From Lentisphaerota bacterium (GTDB lineage: Bacteria > Verrucomicrobiota > Kiritimatiellia > UBA8416 > JAFGIZ01), in the NCBI GenBank assembly GCA_016929365.1, contig JAFGIZ010000083.1:1-22340 (forward strand): DNA of 22,340 nt, read 5' to 3'. Each line of letters starts with the position of its first letter. The first letter of the stretch is position 1. The translations under genes were made by a program, and so were the position numbers. Below the pieces are notes generated by a model that made no database searches, was not told the DNA's origin, and was given only the letters and a program-made list of their open reading frames with translations. Shown in pieces: positions 7,740-14,579 of this stretch.

Positions 7740-9188
7740 ATGAAGAACATCCTGTTCATCACGGCGGACCAGCTCCGCTACGACGCGCTCGGGCACATGG
7801 GCGTGTTCCCGGTGCGCACGCCCGTGATCGACCGCCTCGCCGCGGAAGGCACCCGGTTCGAGAATGCCTACTGCTCCAACCCGCTCTGCGTTCCGGCCCG
7901 CGCGTCGATCATGACCGGCAAGTACTGCTGCGACACGGGGGTTTACTACAACGACCAGGGCTGGGGCGAGGCGCTTGACACCATTCCGCGCGCGCTCGGC
8001 CGCAACGGGTACTACACCGTGGCCTGCGGCAAGATGCACTTCAATCCCGCGGCCGCCCACCGCGGGTTTGACAAGCGCATGGCCGACAACGGCCTGGACT
8101 ACCCGCGTTACCTTGCCGCCAGGGGCCTTGCGGTGCACCGCCCGGACCGGCCGGGGAACGACGGCACGCCCCATTCGGACGCCGGAATTCATTACGAAAT
8201 GCGGCTCGAGGAGTCCCATCTCCCGCTGGAGGATTACGTCACGGTGTACACCAGCAACGAGGCGATCGGCGAGCTGCGGCGCATCAGGGCGCGACGCGAC
8301 TGTACGCCCCTGGGCAACGAGCCGTTTTTCATGTGGCTGTCCTACATCAAGCCGCACTCGCCCTGCGATCCGCCCGCGCCCTACAACTCGCTGTACGATC
8401 CGGACGACCTCCCGCCGCCCGTGCGGGGCGAGAACGAGACGGGGGGCTACTGTAAGGAAAAAGTCTGGTATAAATCGCACTGGGACGTGCTCAGCGAGGA
8501 AGACATCCGCAAGTTCCGGGCGCGCTATCTCGGCAACGTCACGCTGCTCGACGAGCAGATCGGGCGCGTACTGGCCGAGCTGGAGGCCCTGGGCATCGCC
8601 GACAATACGCTGATCGTGTTTTCGTCCGACCACGGCGAGCATATGGGCGACCACGGGTTCATGCAAAAAAGCTTCTTCTATGACTGCTCGGCCAAGGTGC
8701 CCTTCATTTTCAAGGGTCCGGGCGTGGCCGCGGGCCGCGCGGTGCCGCAGATGGTCAGCCATATCGACCTCCTGCCGACCCTGCTGGACGATTGCCGGCT
8801 GACGCAACCCTACATCGAGGACGGGACCGGCCGGCCGGTTTACGGCGAGAGCGACTTCGGCGACGCGCGCAGCCTGCTGCCGGCGTTGCGGGAGGACGGC
8901 GCGCTATCCGACAGCCGCGTGATTCTCAGTGAGTCGGGAGTCCACGGGCTCCACGTGATGGCGCGCCGGGGCGGCCTCAAGGTCAATTACTACTACGACT
9001 CGCAACGCGTCGAGCTGTTTGACCTCGCCGCCGATCCCGACGAGCTGGATGACCAGGGCGCCGGCATGACCCTGGACGACGTGCCGGCCGATCTGCGCGC
9101 CGCGCTGCACGAGATACTCCGCCGCGCCGGGCGCTATCACGGCCGGCCCTACACCTTCGGCCCCCATATCTGGCGCATGTTCAGCTGA
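7740..9188 (+). CDS. Type I (formylglycine) sulfatase, divergent partner
   Basis: A 482-residue sulfatase. The formylglycine motif is C50-V-P-A-R54 followed by 'ASIMTG'; the other core elements are D10 of 'FITADQLRYDALG' (the second metal Asp replaced by Gln11, as in many choline-sulfatase-like members), 'CGKMHF' and 'SSDHGEHMGDHGFMQKSFFYDCSAKVPFI'. ATG 7740 follows AGGGGG and gives no signal peptide, so it too should be cytoplasmic. An in-frame extension upstream to 5886 would run antisense through the first sulfatase and is rejected. It is clearly diverged from that sulfatase, suggesting a different sulfate position rather than recent duplication. It ends 32 nt before the convergent lyase gene with no clear terminator between them. 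Confidence 0.95.
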   Translation: MKNILFITADQLRYDALGHMGVFPVRTPVIDRLAAEGTRFENAYCSNPLCVPARASIMTGKYCCDTGVYYNDQGWGEALDTIPRALGRNGYYTVACGKMHFNPAAAHRGFDKRMADNGLDYPRYLAARGLAVHRPDRPGNDGTPHSDAGIHYEMRLEESHLPLEDYVTVYTSNEAIGELRRIRARRDCTPLGNEPFFMWLSYIKPHSPCDPPAPYNSLYDPDDLPPPVRGENETGGYCKEKVWYKSHWDVLSEEDIRKFRARYLGNVTLLDEQIGRVLAELEALGIADNTLIVFSSDHGEHMGDHGFMQKSFFYDCSAKVPFIFKGPGVAAGRAVPQMVSHIDLLPTLLDDCRLTQPYIEDGTGRPVYGESDFGDARSLLPALREDGALSDSRVILSESGVHGLHVMARRGGLKVNYYYDSQRVELFDLAADPDELDDQGAGMTLDDVPADLRAALHEILRRAGRYHGRPYTFGPHIWRMFS

Positions 9189-9220
9189 CCGGAATCACCG
9201 GCCGTCTGCTCCCGCCCGCC

Positions 9221-10735
9221 TCAACCGCAGATGGCGGCGATTTCCCGCTTGAGCCGGGCCGCGGCGTCATCCACCTGTTTCCGGCGCGCGGCGTGGCGCT
9301 CGCGGGCTTCCGCCAGCGTTTGCCGGCGCGCGTCGAGCAGGCGTTTATTCTCGGAGGGCGCCGTGCCGCCGGTGTGCGTATGGGTTTGGACGAATTCCTC
9401 GGGATCGAGCAGGCGCCGCAGCGTCTGATCGTCGAGCCCCGGCGCGGGCACGCTCAGGTACCCGGCCGCTTCGTCGAGCATCCGGCCGGTGCATTCGTAG
9501 GCCTTCAGACCCTTCACCCGCGCCTGGCGAACCATGGTGGCCACGATGCTGTGCGCCAGCCGGCCGCCGTAGCCCTTCTCGCGAATAAGATGCGTCGCCA
9601 CTTCCGTGGCGCAGCTATAGCCGGCGCGGGCGATCTGCAACATGCGGTCCTTCCGGATCAGGGCGTTGCGCAACATGTGGTCGAAGAACTGCATGCAGTG
9701 GCGCGCCGCCAGGATTCCGTGCATGGCCCGGTCGGGCAACTGGAACATGCCCTGCATGTCGGCATAGGGCTCGCCGCGGAGCTGGAAGAGGCACTTCACC
9801 GTTTCGCCCATCACGTCGGAGGCGTACACGCGCGTGCGCTCGTAGTTGGAGCCGGAGTCGCACTTCTGCGGCATGAACGAGCTGCAGCCGCACCACGAGG
9901 GCGGCGTGCGCACCATGTCGATCTCGTCCATGGCCCAGATGTTCATGAACATCGCGTTCTGACTGAGCAGCGTGCAGATATTGGTCAGGGCAAACAGGAT
10001 CGCCATCGTATGGTCCTGCGCCGCCTCGCCCTCGTACGCCGGCTCGACGACCCCGTCCAGGCCCAGCAGCTCGGCCTGGAGGGCGCGGTCGACTTCCCAC
10101 GTAATGCCGGAACAGGAGCCGCACCCGCCCGTGTTGCGGTTGGTAAAGGCATAAGCCTGTTCGAGCTGCAGCAGCCCGCGGTAGATCCCGTCATGCATGC
10201 CGTTCAGGTAGTGCGCGAAGGTCATCGGCTGGCCGTGGTTGAGGTGCGTGTAGCCCACCATCACCGTGTCGAGGTTCTCGCCGGCGACACGCTGGAAGGT
10301 CTCGATCAGGTGCAGCACGTCGTCGATCACGTCGAGCAGCTTGTCGCGCATCTTCAGGCGCGACATCGGCTCCTGCAGCGTGCGCCCGTAGTTCACCGCG
10401 CTGGCCAGGTCCATGCCTTCCTCCAGCAGCGGCGCAATGCGCTCCTCGCCGGAAGCGCCTCCGGAGTCCATGGCGACCTGGTCGAGCGCCTTGAGGATCT
10501 TCGCCGCTTTTGCTTTCTCGAGAATACCCGCCTTGTACAGGCACACGATCCAGACCCGGTCGGTCATCGTCCACCACGGCTGTTGCGACCCGATGACCTT
10601 GTACTGGGCGTTCATGCCCTCGGTCAGCGCGAGCCAGTCCTTGTCCAGGAAACACCCCATGGCGTGAAAGCGGTGATCGGTCCGCCGGCTGTACGCCTCG
10701 TCAAACAGGTGTTCCATGCCCTTGAAGTCTCTCAT
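9221..10735 (-). CDS. Argininosuccinate-lyase/fumarase superfamily enzyme, divergent
   Basis: A 504-residue all-helical lyase expected to form a cytoplasmic tetramer and to perform beta-elimination on a succinyl-type C-N (or C-O) substrate. It follows argininosuccinate lyase block by block: 'GYTHLNHGQPMTFAHYL' at 161-177 (THL.H..QP, with T163 and H164), 'GGCGSCSGITWEVDR' at 203-217 where argininosuccinate lyases have a G.G.LAG..F..DR block, the signature loop 'CSSFMPQKCDSGSNYE' at 284-299 (catalytic Ser285/Ser286 and K291 kept), and 'GEPYADMQ' at 321-328. The usual KKNPD after MPQ is KCDSG here, and three extra Cys sit in or beside these loops (C205, C208, C292), so the substrate is probably not argininosuccinate. 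It starts 34 nt after the LamG gene, likely in one operon. Confidence 0.85.
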   Translation of the reverse strand: MRDFKGMEHLFDEAYSRRTDHRFHAMGCFLDKDWLALTEGMNAQYKVIGSQQPWWTMTDRVWIVCLYKAGILEKAKAAKILKALDQVAMDSGGASGEERIAPLLEEGMDLASAVNYGRTLQEPMSRLKMRDKLLDVIDDVLHLIETFQRVAGENLDTVMVGYTHLNHGQPMTFAHYLNGMHDGIYRGLLQLEQAYAFTNRNTGGCGSCSGITWEVDRALQAELLGLDGVVEPAYEGEAAQDHTMAILFALTNICTLLSQNAMFMNIWAMDEIDMVRTPPSWCGCSSFMPQKCDSGSNYERTRVYASDVMGETVKCLFQLRGEPYADMQGMFQLPDRAMHGILAARHCMQFFDHMLRNALIRKDRMLQIARAGYSCATEVATHLIREKGYGGRLAHSIVATMVRQARVKGLKAYECTGRMLDEAAGYLSVPAPGLDDQTLRRLLDPEEFVQTHTHTGGTAPSENKRLLDARRQTLAEARERHAARRKQVDDAAARLKREIAAICG

Positions 10736-10769
10736 AATGCGTGTTTTCCCCCGCCCACGGACAACGGGC

Positions 10770-13085
10770 CTACCGCAGCATGATCAAACTGCCCCGGTTC
10801 GAAACAATGAACTCGCGGTAGCCTTCCCCGTTGTTGTAGAGCTGCCAGATTTCCTGGGCGCTCAACACACGGCTCCAGAGGCCCACCTCGTCGAACCGGC
10901 CGTCGATGGCCCCAGCGCCGTCGTTGCCGCGCGCGCCGATTGAAAACGGCGTCCCGTCGGTCGGTCGGTTGTTGTTTTCGTTCTCGTAGATGATGATTTC
11001 CCGGGCGTCAACTTGCGCCCCGTTTACGTAGGTCTTGCAGAGAACGGTATCGACGCTAAAAATGCCCCGGTACCCCCGGCCGTCCAGGGTGTTGGCCAGG
11101 AAGAGCCAGTTGGTTGTGCCCAGTACGAAATTCCGCCGTGTCAGGAGGTCGCCGGTTCCGAGCCAAATGAAGCGCAGGTCATCGCGCGACCAGTTGTTGC
11201 CCGCATCGCGCAGGGACCAGCCCAGGCCCTGGCCGCTGCCCGGGCCGCTCTCCCAGCCCAGGTACCACTTGAAGTCCGTATAGTCGAACGGGATCCGGTC
11301 CTGCTTCACCCAGGCGGTCACCGTCCATGTGCCGCTGATGTAGTACTGGCCGACGGTGTTGCCGGCATACAGCCGCGACGCACCGTCGAGGTCCAGCGCC
11401 TGCCGGATTTTCCCGGCCGCGAAACCCGGACTGCCCAGCGGCAACAGGTCGTTCCCGTTGCCGGTGGCATCCTCGTAGCGCCAGGCTTCGTCCAGGGGCC
11501 AGTAGGCATCCAGGCCCGCCGCCGTCAGGTTCTCGGGTCCCTCGAAGATAAAGGCGCGGTAACCGTAGCCGCCGTTGTAAAGCCGGCCGATTTCCTCGAA
11601 CGTCAGCACGCGGTTCCACAGCCCCACCTCGTCGATATCCCCGTCAACGGCGGCGCTCGCGGTGTCATACCGTCCGGCCAGCGAAAAGGGTATATTCGTA
11701 TCACTCGGCGCCCATGTTTGCGCGGGGTTGAGATACGTGGTGCCGGAAGCCAGAAGACGTCCGTCCGCGTAGAGCGATACCGTCACGTTGGTGGTATCGG
11801 CATAAGCGGAAGCGTCATACGTGGCGGTAAGAAAGACCCATTCACCCGCGGTATCCAGCGGGGTAGCCGTCGTTTCGAAATCGACGATCCCGCCGCCCAC
11901 GCATTGAAGCCGGAACCGAATCGCCTCGCGGTCCGTGACGCCGTTGCAGAACGACCAGCGGCCGCCCGGAGTGTTGTCGATCCAGCCGGCAAAGACCTGG
12001 AAAGCCGTGGGCACCGCTTCCGGGCGGTACCACAAGGCAACGGTGAACGAATCGTTGGTGAGATTGTATTTGCCCACATTGTCCGTACCGTACGCAAAGT
12101 CATCCGTTCCCGCCGGGTCGCAATCCAACCCGCCGCCCAGCAGGCCGTTGCTGCCGTTGCCGTAGGGATCATCGAAAGCGGACAGATCATGCCCGTTGTC
12201 CGAGGAATCGATGATACTGCCGTTTGTCTCTTCGCAGGCCCAGTACGCATCCAGGCCGTCCAGCAGCGATTCCTCCGCATAAGCGAACGCGATGGACGGG
12301 TTGGCGAAGCCGGCGTTGAAGAGCTGCTCCAGCTCGTCCGCCGTCAGCACGCGATGCCACAGGCCCACTTCGTCGATATCCCCGTTTACACCGCCGGCGG
12401 CATCGAAATGCCGCGCGCCGACGGAAAAGGGGACAGCGGGATTCGTCGGCCCCCATGTGGCGTCCGGGTCGAGGTAGAGGTTGTCCTGGGCCACGACCTG
12501 TGCGTCCGCGTACAGCGTCACGGTGACATTGGTTGTCTCGGCATAGGCCCCGGCGTCGTATGTTAACGCCATGAAGACCCAGTCCCCTTGCGGCACATCC
12601 AGAGGTCCGCTCGTCGTCACAAGCTCATGCAAAACGGCACCCTTGCCCTGAAGCCGGAACCGCATATTCGTGCGTACGAGGTCATTGCACAGGGACCAGC
12701 GCAGGTTGTCTTCGTGATGCGACCAACCGGCGTAAAACTGAAAATCATCCGGCGTCGCAGTCGGGCGGAACCATAGGGTCAACGTGAACGAGTCGCTCGT
12801 GAGGTTGTACTTTCCGACGGCATTGGTCGCATAGGCACGGTCATACGGCCCAAACAAGTCGCAATGCAGTCCGCCCCCCAGAATCCCGTTGGCCCCGTCC
12901 CCGTACGGACCGTTCTGCGCCAAAAGGGTATTGCCGTTTCCGGTCGTATCAACAAATACACCGTTGGTTTCGCCGAATTCCCAGTAGGCGTCCAGCCCGT
13001 CGATAAGATCGGCATGAACCCCGGGCAGGGCCATGGAAATCAGTATGACGACGGCAATGCCCCGCAAGCGGCATATCGAATTCAT
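10770..13085 (-). CDS. Secreted protein of three LamG/concanavalin-like repeats
   Basis: A 771-residue exported protein. A signal peptide (about 1-25, ending GVHA) is followed by three tandem LamG-like beta-sandwich units spaced exactly 247 residues apart: the landmark GLDAYW begins at residues 30, 277 and 524. Each unit has GLDAYW at its start, 'SFT..LW.RP' in the middle, a 'TTNVTV.LYAD'-type strand in units 1 and 2, and a closing 'DEVGLW.RVL...E...L.N.G'. Units 1 and 2 are close to each other; unit 3 has diverged. Such domains bind glycans or surface polymers. No catalytic, PEP-CTERM or anchor signal is visible. ATG 13085 has AGGAGG 5 nt upstream (13091-13097), confirming the start. The lyase gene follows after 34 nt. 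Confidence 0.88.
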   Translation of the reverse strand: MNSICRLRGIAVVILISMALPGVHADLIDGLDAYWEFGETNGVFVDTTGNGNTLLAQNGPYGDGANGILGGGLHCDLFGPYDRAYATNAVGKYNLTSDSFTLTLWFRPTATPDDFQFYAGWSHHEDNLRWSLCNDLVRTNMRFRLQGKGAVLHELVTTSGPLDVPQGDWVFMALTYDAGAYAETTNVTVTLYADAQVVAQDNLYLDPDATWGPTNPAVPFSVGARHFDAAGGVNGDIDEVGLWHRVLTADELEQLFNAGFANPSIAFAYAEESLLDGLDAYWACEETNGSIIDSSDNGHDLSAFDDPYGNGSNGLLGGGLDCDPAGTDDFAYGTDNVGKYNLTNDSFTVALWYRPEAVPTAFQVFAGWIDNTPGGRWSFCNGVTDREAIRFRLQCVGGGIVDFETTATPLDTAGEWVFLTATYDASAYADTTNVTVSLYADGRLLASGTTYLNPAQTWAPSDTNIPFSLAGRYDTASAAVDGDIDEVGLWNRVLTFEEIGRLYNGGYGYRAFIFEGPENLTAAGLDAYWPLDEAWRYEDATGNGNDLLPLGSPGFAAGKIRQALDLDGASRLYAGNTVGQYYISGTWTVTAWVKQDRIPFDYTDFKWYLGWESGPGSGQGLGWSLRDAGNNWSRDDLRFIWLGTGDLLTRRNFVLGTTNWLFLANTLDGRGYRGIFSVDTVLCKTYVNGAQVDAREIIIYENENNNRPTDGTPFSIGARGNDGAGAIDGRFDEVGLWSRVLSAQEIWQLYNNGEGYREFIVSNRGSLIMLR

Positions 13086-13150
13086 CGCATCCTCCTCGTA
13101 ATCCCAACGCGGGAGACCGGCCTTCTCATCCTAGCTTCGCCCGCAACCCA

Positions 13151-13216
13151 GTGTGTGAGCATGTGGGTATGTGAGTGTGGGCGTGACGCCACCCACACAC
13201 CTACATACCCACACAC
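13151..13216. repeat. GT/AC-rich imperfect inverted repeat
   Basis: A left arm of alternating G and T (core GTGGGTATGTGAGTGTGGG at about 13163-13181) faces a right arm of alternating C and A (about 13187-13213), giving a stem of about 20 pairs with a few mismatches and a 2-nt bulge around a short GC-rich loop. The alternating purine-pyrimidine tract is also Z-DNA-like. It lies in the presumed leader of the LamG gene, so it could be an mRNA hairpin; a small dispersed repeat is the other option. Confidence 0.6.
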
Positions 13217-13309
13217 AGCTTTCATTACTTTTCACAGAACGACAGTACCATCATAAAAGTACCCGCCCCTTGAATCACGGAATAACCCAAGGCAGATACA
13301 AATGTCACT

Positions 13310-13324
13310 CTATTGTAACAATGC
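13310..13324. promoter_or_regulatory. Candidate GntR-type operator, copy 1
   Basis: CTATTGTAACAATGC contains the perfect palindrome ATTGT-A-ACAAT (13312-13322), with the GT..AC core typical of GntR-family operators. It lies upstream of the presumed LamG promoter. A near-copy lies 111 nt further on. Confidence 0.4.
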
Positions 13325-13420
13325 TATTTTACGCCGCGGCGGCAGTGGTGTCAAAGCAAAAACCGGAAAATACGGACCCCCATGACGGTCATTAAGGCTT
13401 GCCGGTTATCCAACTGCGTC

Positions 13421-13441
13421 CTATTGTATCATGCGTGTATC
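13421..13441. promoter_or_regulatory. Candidate GntR-type operator, copy 2, with TGTATC direct repeat
   Basis: CTATTGTATCATGC (13421-13434) repeats copy 1 with one substitution and one deletion. TGTATC occurs at 13426-13430 plus flanking T and again at 13436-13441, one helical turn apart. It overlaps the possible -10 of the regulator gene, which fits autoregulation. Confidence 0.38.
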
Positions 13442-13508
13442 GACTGCGTGTGCAGAGTCACCGTGGGCTTTATAAACGTGGCGGCGGCGTGAACGGAGCG
13501 GGCGTTTC

Positions 13509-14579
13509 ATGACGGTACTGGAGGCGTTGCAATCGGAAATCCGGCTCAAGCGGGCCGGGGACCGCCTGCCGCCGATCCGGGAAACGGCACGGCGCCTGGG
13601 CGTGAGCCCCGGAACGGTGCAGCATGCCTTGAAACACCTCGCGCAGCAGGGGTTGGTGGAGGCGCACGTCGGGCGGGGCACCTTTGTGGCCGCGCCGAAC
13701 GGCGTGCAGGGACTCCGGCGCGTCACGATTCTGCGCGACGATAACCCCAACCCCCACGAGGAGGTTATTCTGCGCGCGCTGCAGACGGCGGGCAGCGCCC
13801 GCCGCCTGCATACGCTGGCCATGGGGTTCAGCGATATCGAGCACGCCATCGATCTGGTGCCGTCCCTGGCGCCCAGCGACGCGTTCGTGGTGCGGTCTTT
13901 TGCGGGCCCGTTTCCGGTCAGGCTGCTCGAACGGCTGCGCGCGCTGTCGCGCGCGGTGGTCGTGGCCGACAGCCGCGTGTCCGGGATCGACGTGGACGTG
14001 GTCTCAACGGATTTCCATGAACTCGTACCCGCCGCGCTGGACCACCTGCTTGCGCTCGGGCATCGCGATTTTCTGCTGGTGGCGGCCGAGACCATGGAGT
14101 ACCGGGCGGGCTGGGTCGACTCGTTCCTCCGGCAGCTTGCCTGGCGCGGCCTGCCCGGCGGCCCGGAGCGCGTCGTGCTGGCCGGGGCCGGCTCCTACAG
14201 CGCCGCCGCCGCGCAGACACGGTCCGTGATCGAGGCGCGCCTGGCGGCCCGGGATCTGCCGCCGTTTACCGGCGTGGTGGCAGCCAATTGCCCCGCGGCC
14301 CAGGGCGTGCTGGACGCCTGCGCCGGCCGCGGCCTGGACGTGCCCGGCGACATCAGCGTGGTCGCGATCGACCTGCCGGATCTCGATGCCCGTTATACCG
14401 AGCGGCTGACCATGGTCGGCCGGAACTCGGCGCGCATCGCGGAAACGATCTACGCGTGCATCGAATCGCGCTGGGCCCGTCCGGACGCGCCCTACAGCGT
14501 GCGCCGCGAACCGCCGGAGCTGGTCGTGCGGAATACGACGGCCCCGCCGCGCCGCGGCGGGGAGCACGCCCGTCCATGA
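13509..14579 (+). CDS. GntR-type HTH regulator with LacI-type sugar-sensing domain
   Basis: A 356-residue cytoplasmic transcription factor. Residues 8-62 are a GntR winged helix: 'LPPIRETARRLGVSPGTVQ' at 20-38 is the recognition region and 'LVEAHVGRGTFV' at 49-60 the wing. Residues 70-340 are a LacI/PBP-type effector domain ('RVTILRDDNPNP', 'VSTDFHELVPAALDHLLALGHRDFLLVAAE', 'DISVVAIDLPDLDARYTERLTMVGRNSARIA'). This is the AraR-like architecture, usually binding a sugar and releasing DNA. ATG 13509 is preceded at a distance by GGAG (13494-13497). The gene's last 4 nt overlap the next start (ATGA), coupling it to the secreted glycosidase, its most likely target along with its own promoter and perhaps the divergent LamG gene. 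Confidence 0.9.
   Translation: MTVLEALQSEIRLKRAGDRLPPIRETARRLGVSPGTVQHALKHLAQQGLVEAHVGRGTFVAAPNGVQGLRRVTILRDDNPNPHEEVILRALQTAGSARRLHTLAMGFSDIEHAIDLVPSLAPSDAFVVRSFAGPFPVRLLERLRALSRAVVVADSRVSGIDVDVVSTDFHELVPAALDHLLALGHRDFLLVAAETMEYRAGWVDSFLRQLAWRGLPGGPERVVLAGAGSYSAAAAQTRSVIEARLAARDLPPFTGVVAANCPAAQGVLDACAGRGLDVPGDISVVAIDLPDLDARYTERLTMVGRNSARIAETIYACIESRWARPDAPYSVRREPPELVVRNTTAPPRRGGEHARP

Larger units (their letters stand above)
13086..13508. promoter_or_regulatory. 423-nt divergent control region (LamG gene / GntR-type regulator)
   Basis: Holds no credible gene and is visibly more AT-rich than its flanks. On the minus strand TATGAT (13255-13250) is a good -10 for the LamG gene with only a weak -35, leaving a leader of about 160 nt that contains the GT/AC inverted repeat. 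On the plus strand TTGCCG (13399-13404), 17 nt, TATTGT (13422-13427) could serve the regulator gene, and it overlaps the second operator-like site. Confidence 0.4.

Noticed and set aside
7563..8807. Minus-strand N-terminal extension of the first sulfatase to about 900 residues
   Set aside because: It is the antisense of the second sulfatase with low-complexity composition; family similarity begins at 7562.
9189..9220. CCGG-AATCA-CCGG between the convergent sulfatase and lyase genes as a terminator
   Set aside because: Only a 4-bp stem and no T-run.
9293..12566. Long antisense frames opposite the lyase (9293-10783) and the LamG protein (11013-12566)
   Set aside because: Shadow frames of strongly recognised genes, with no domain pattern or ribosome site.
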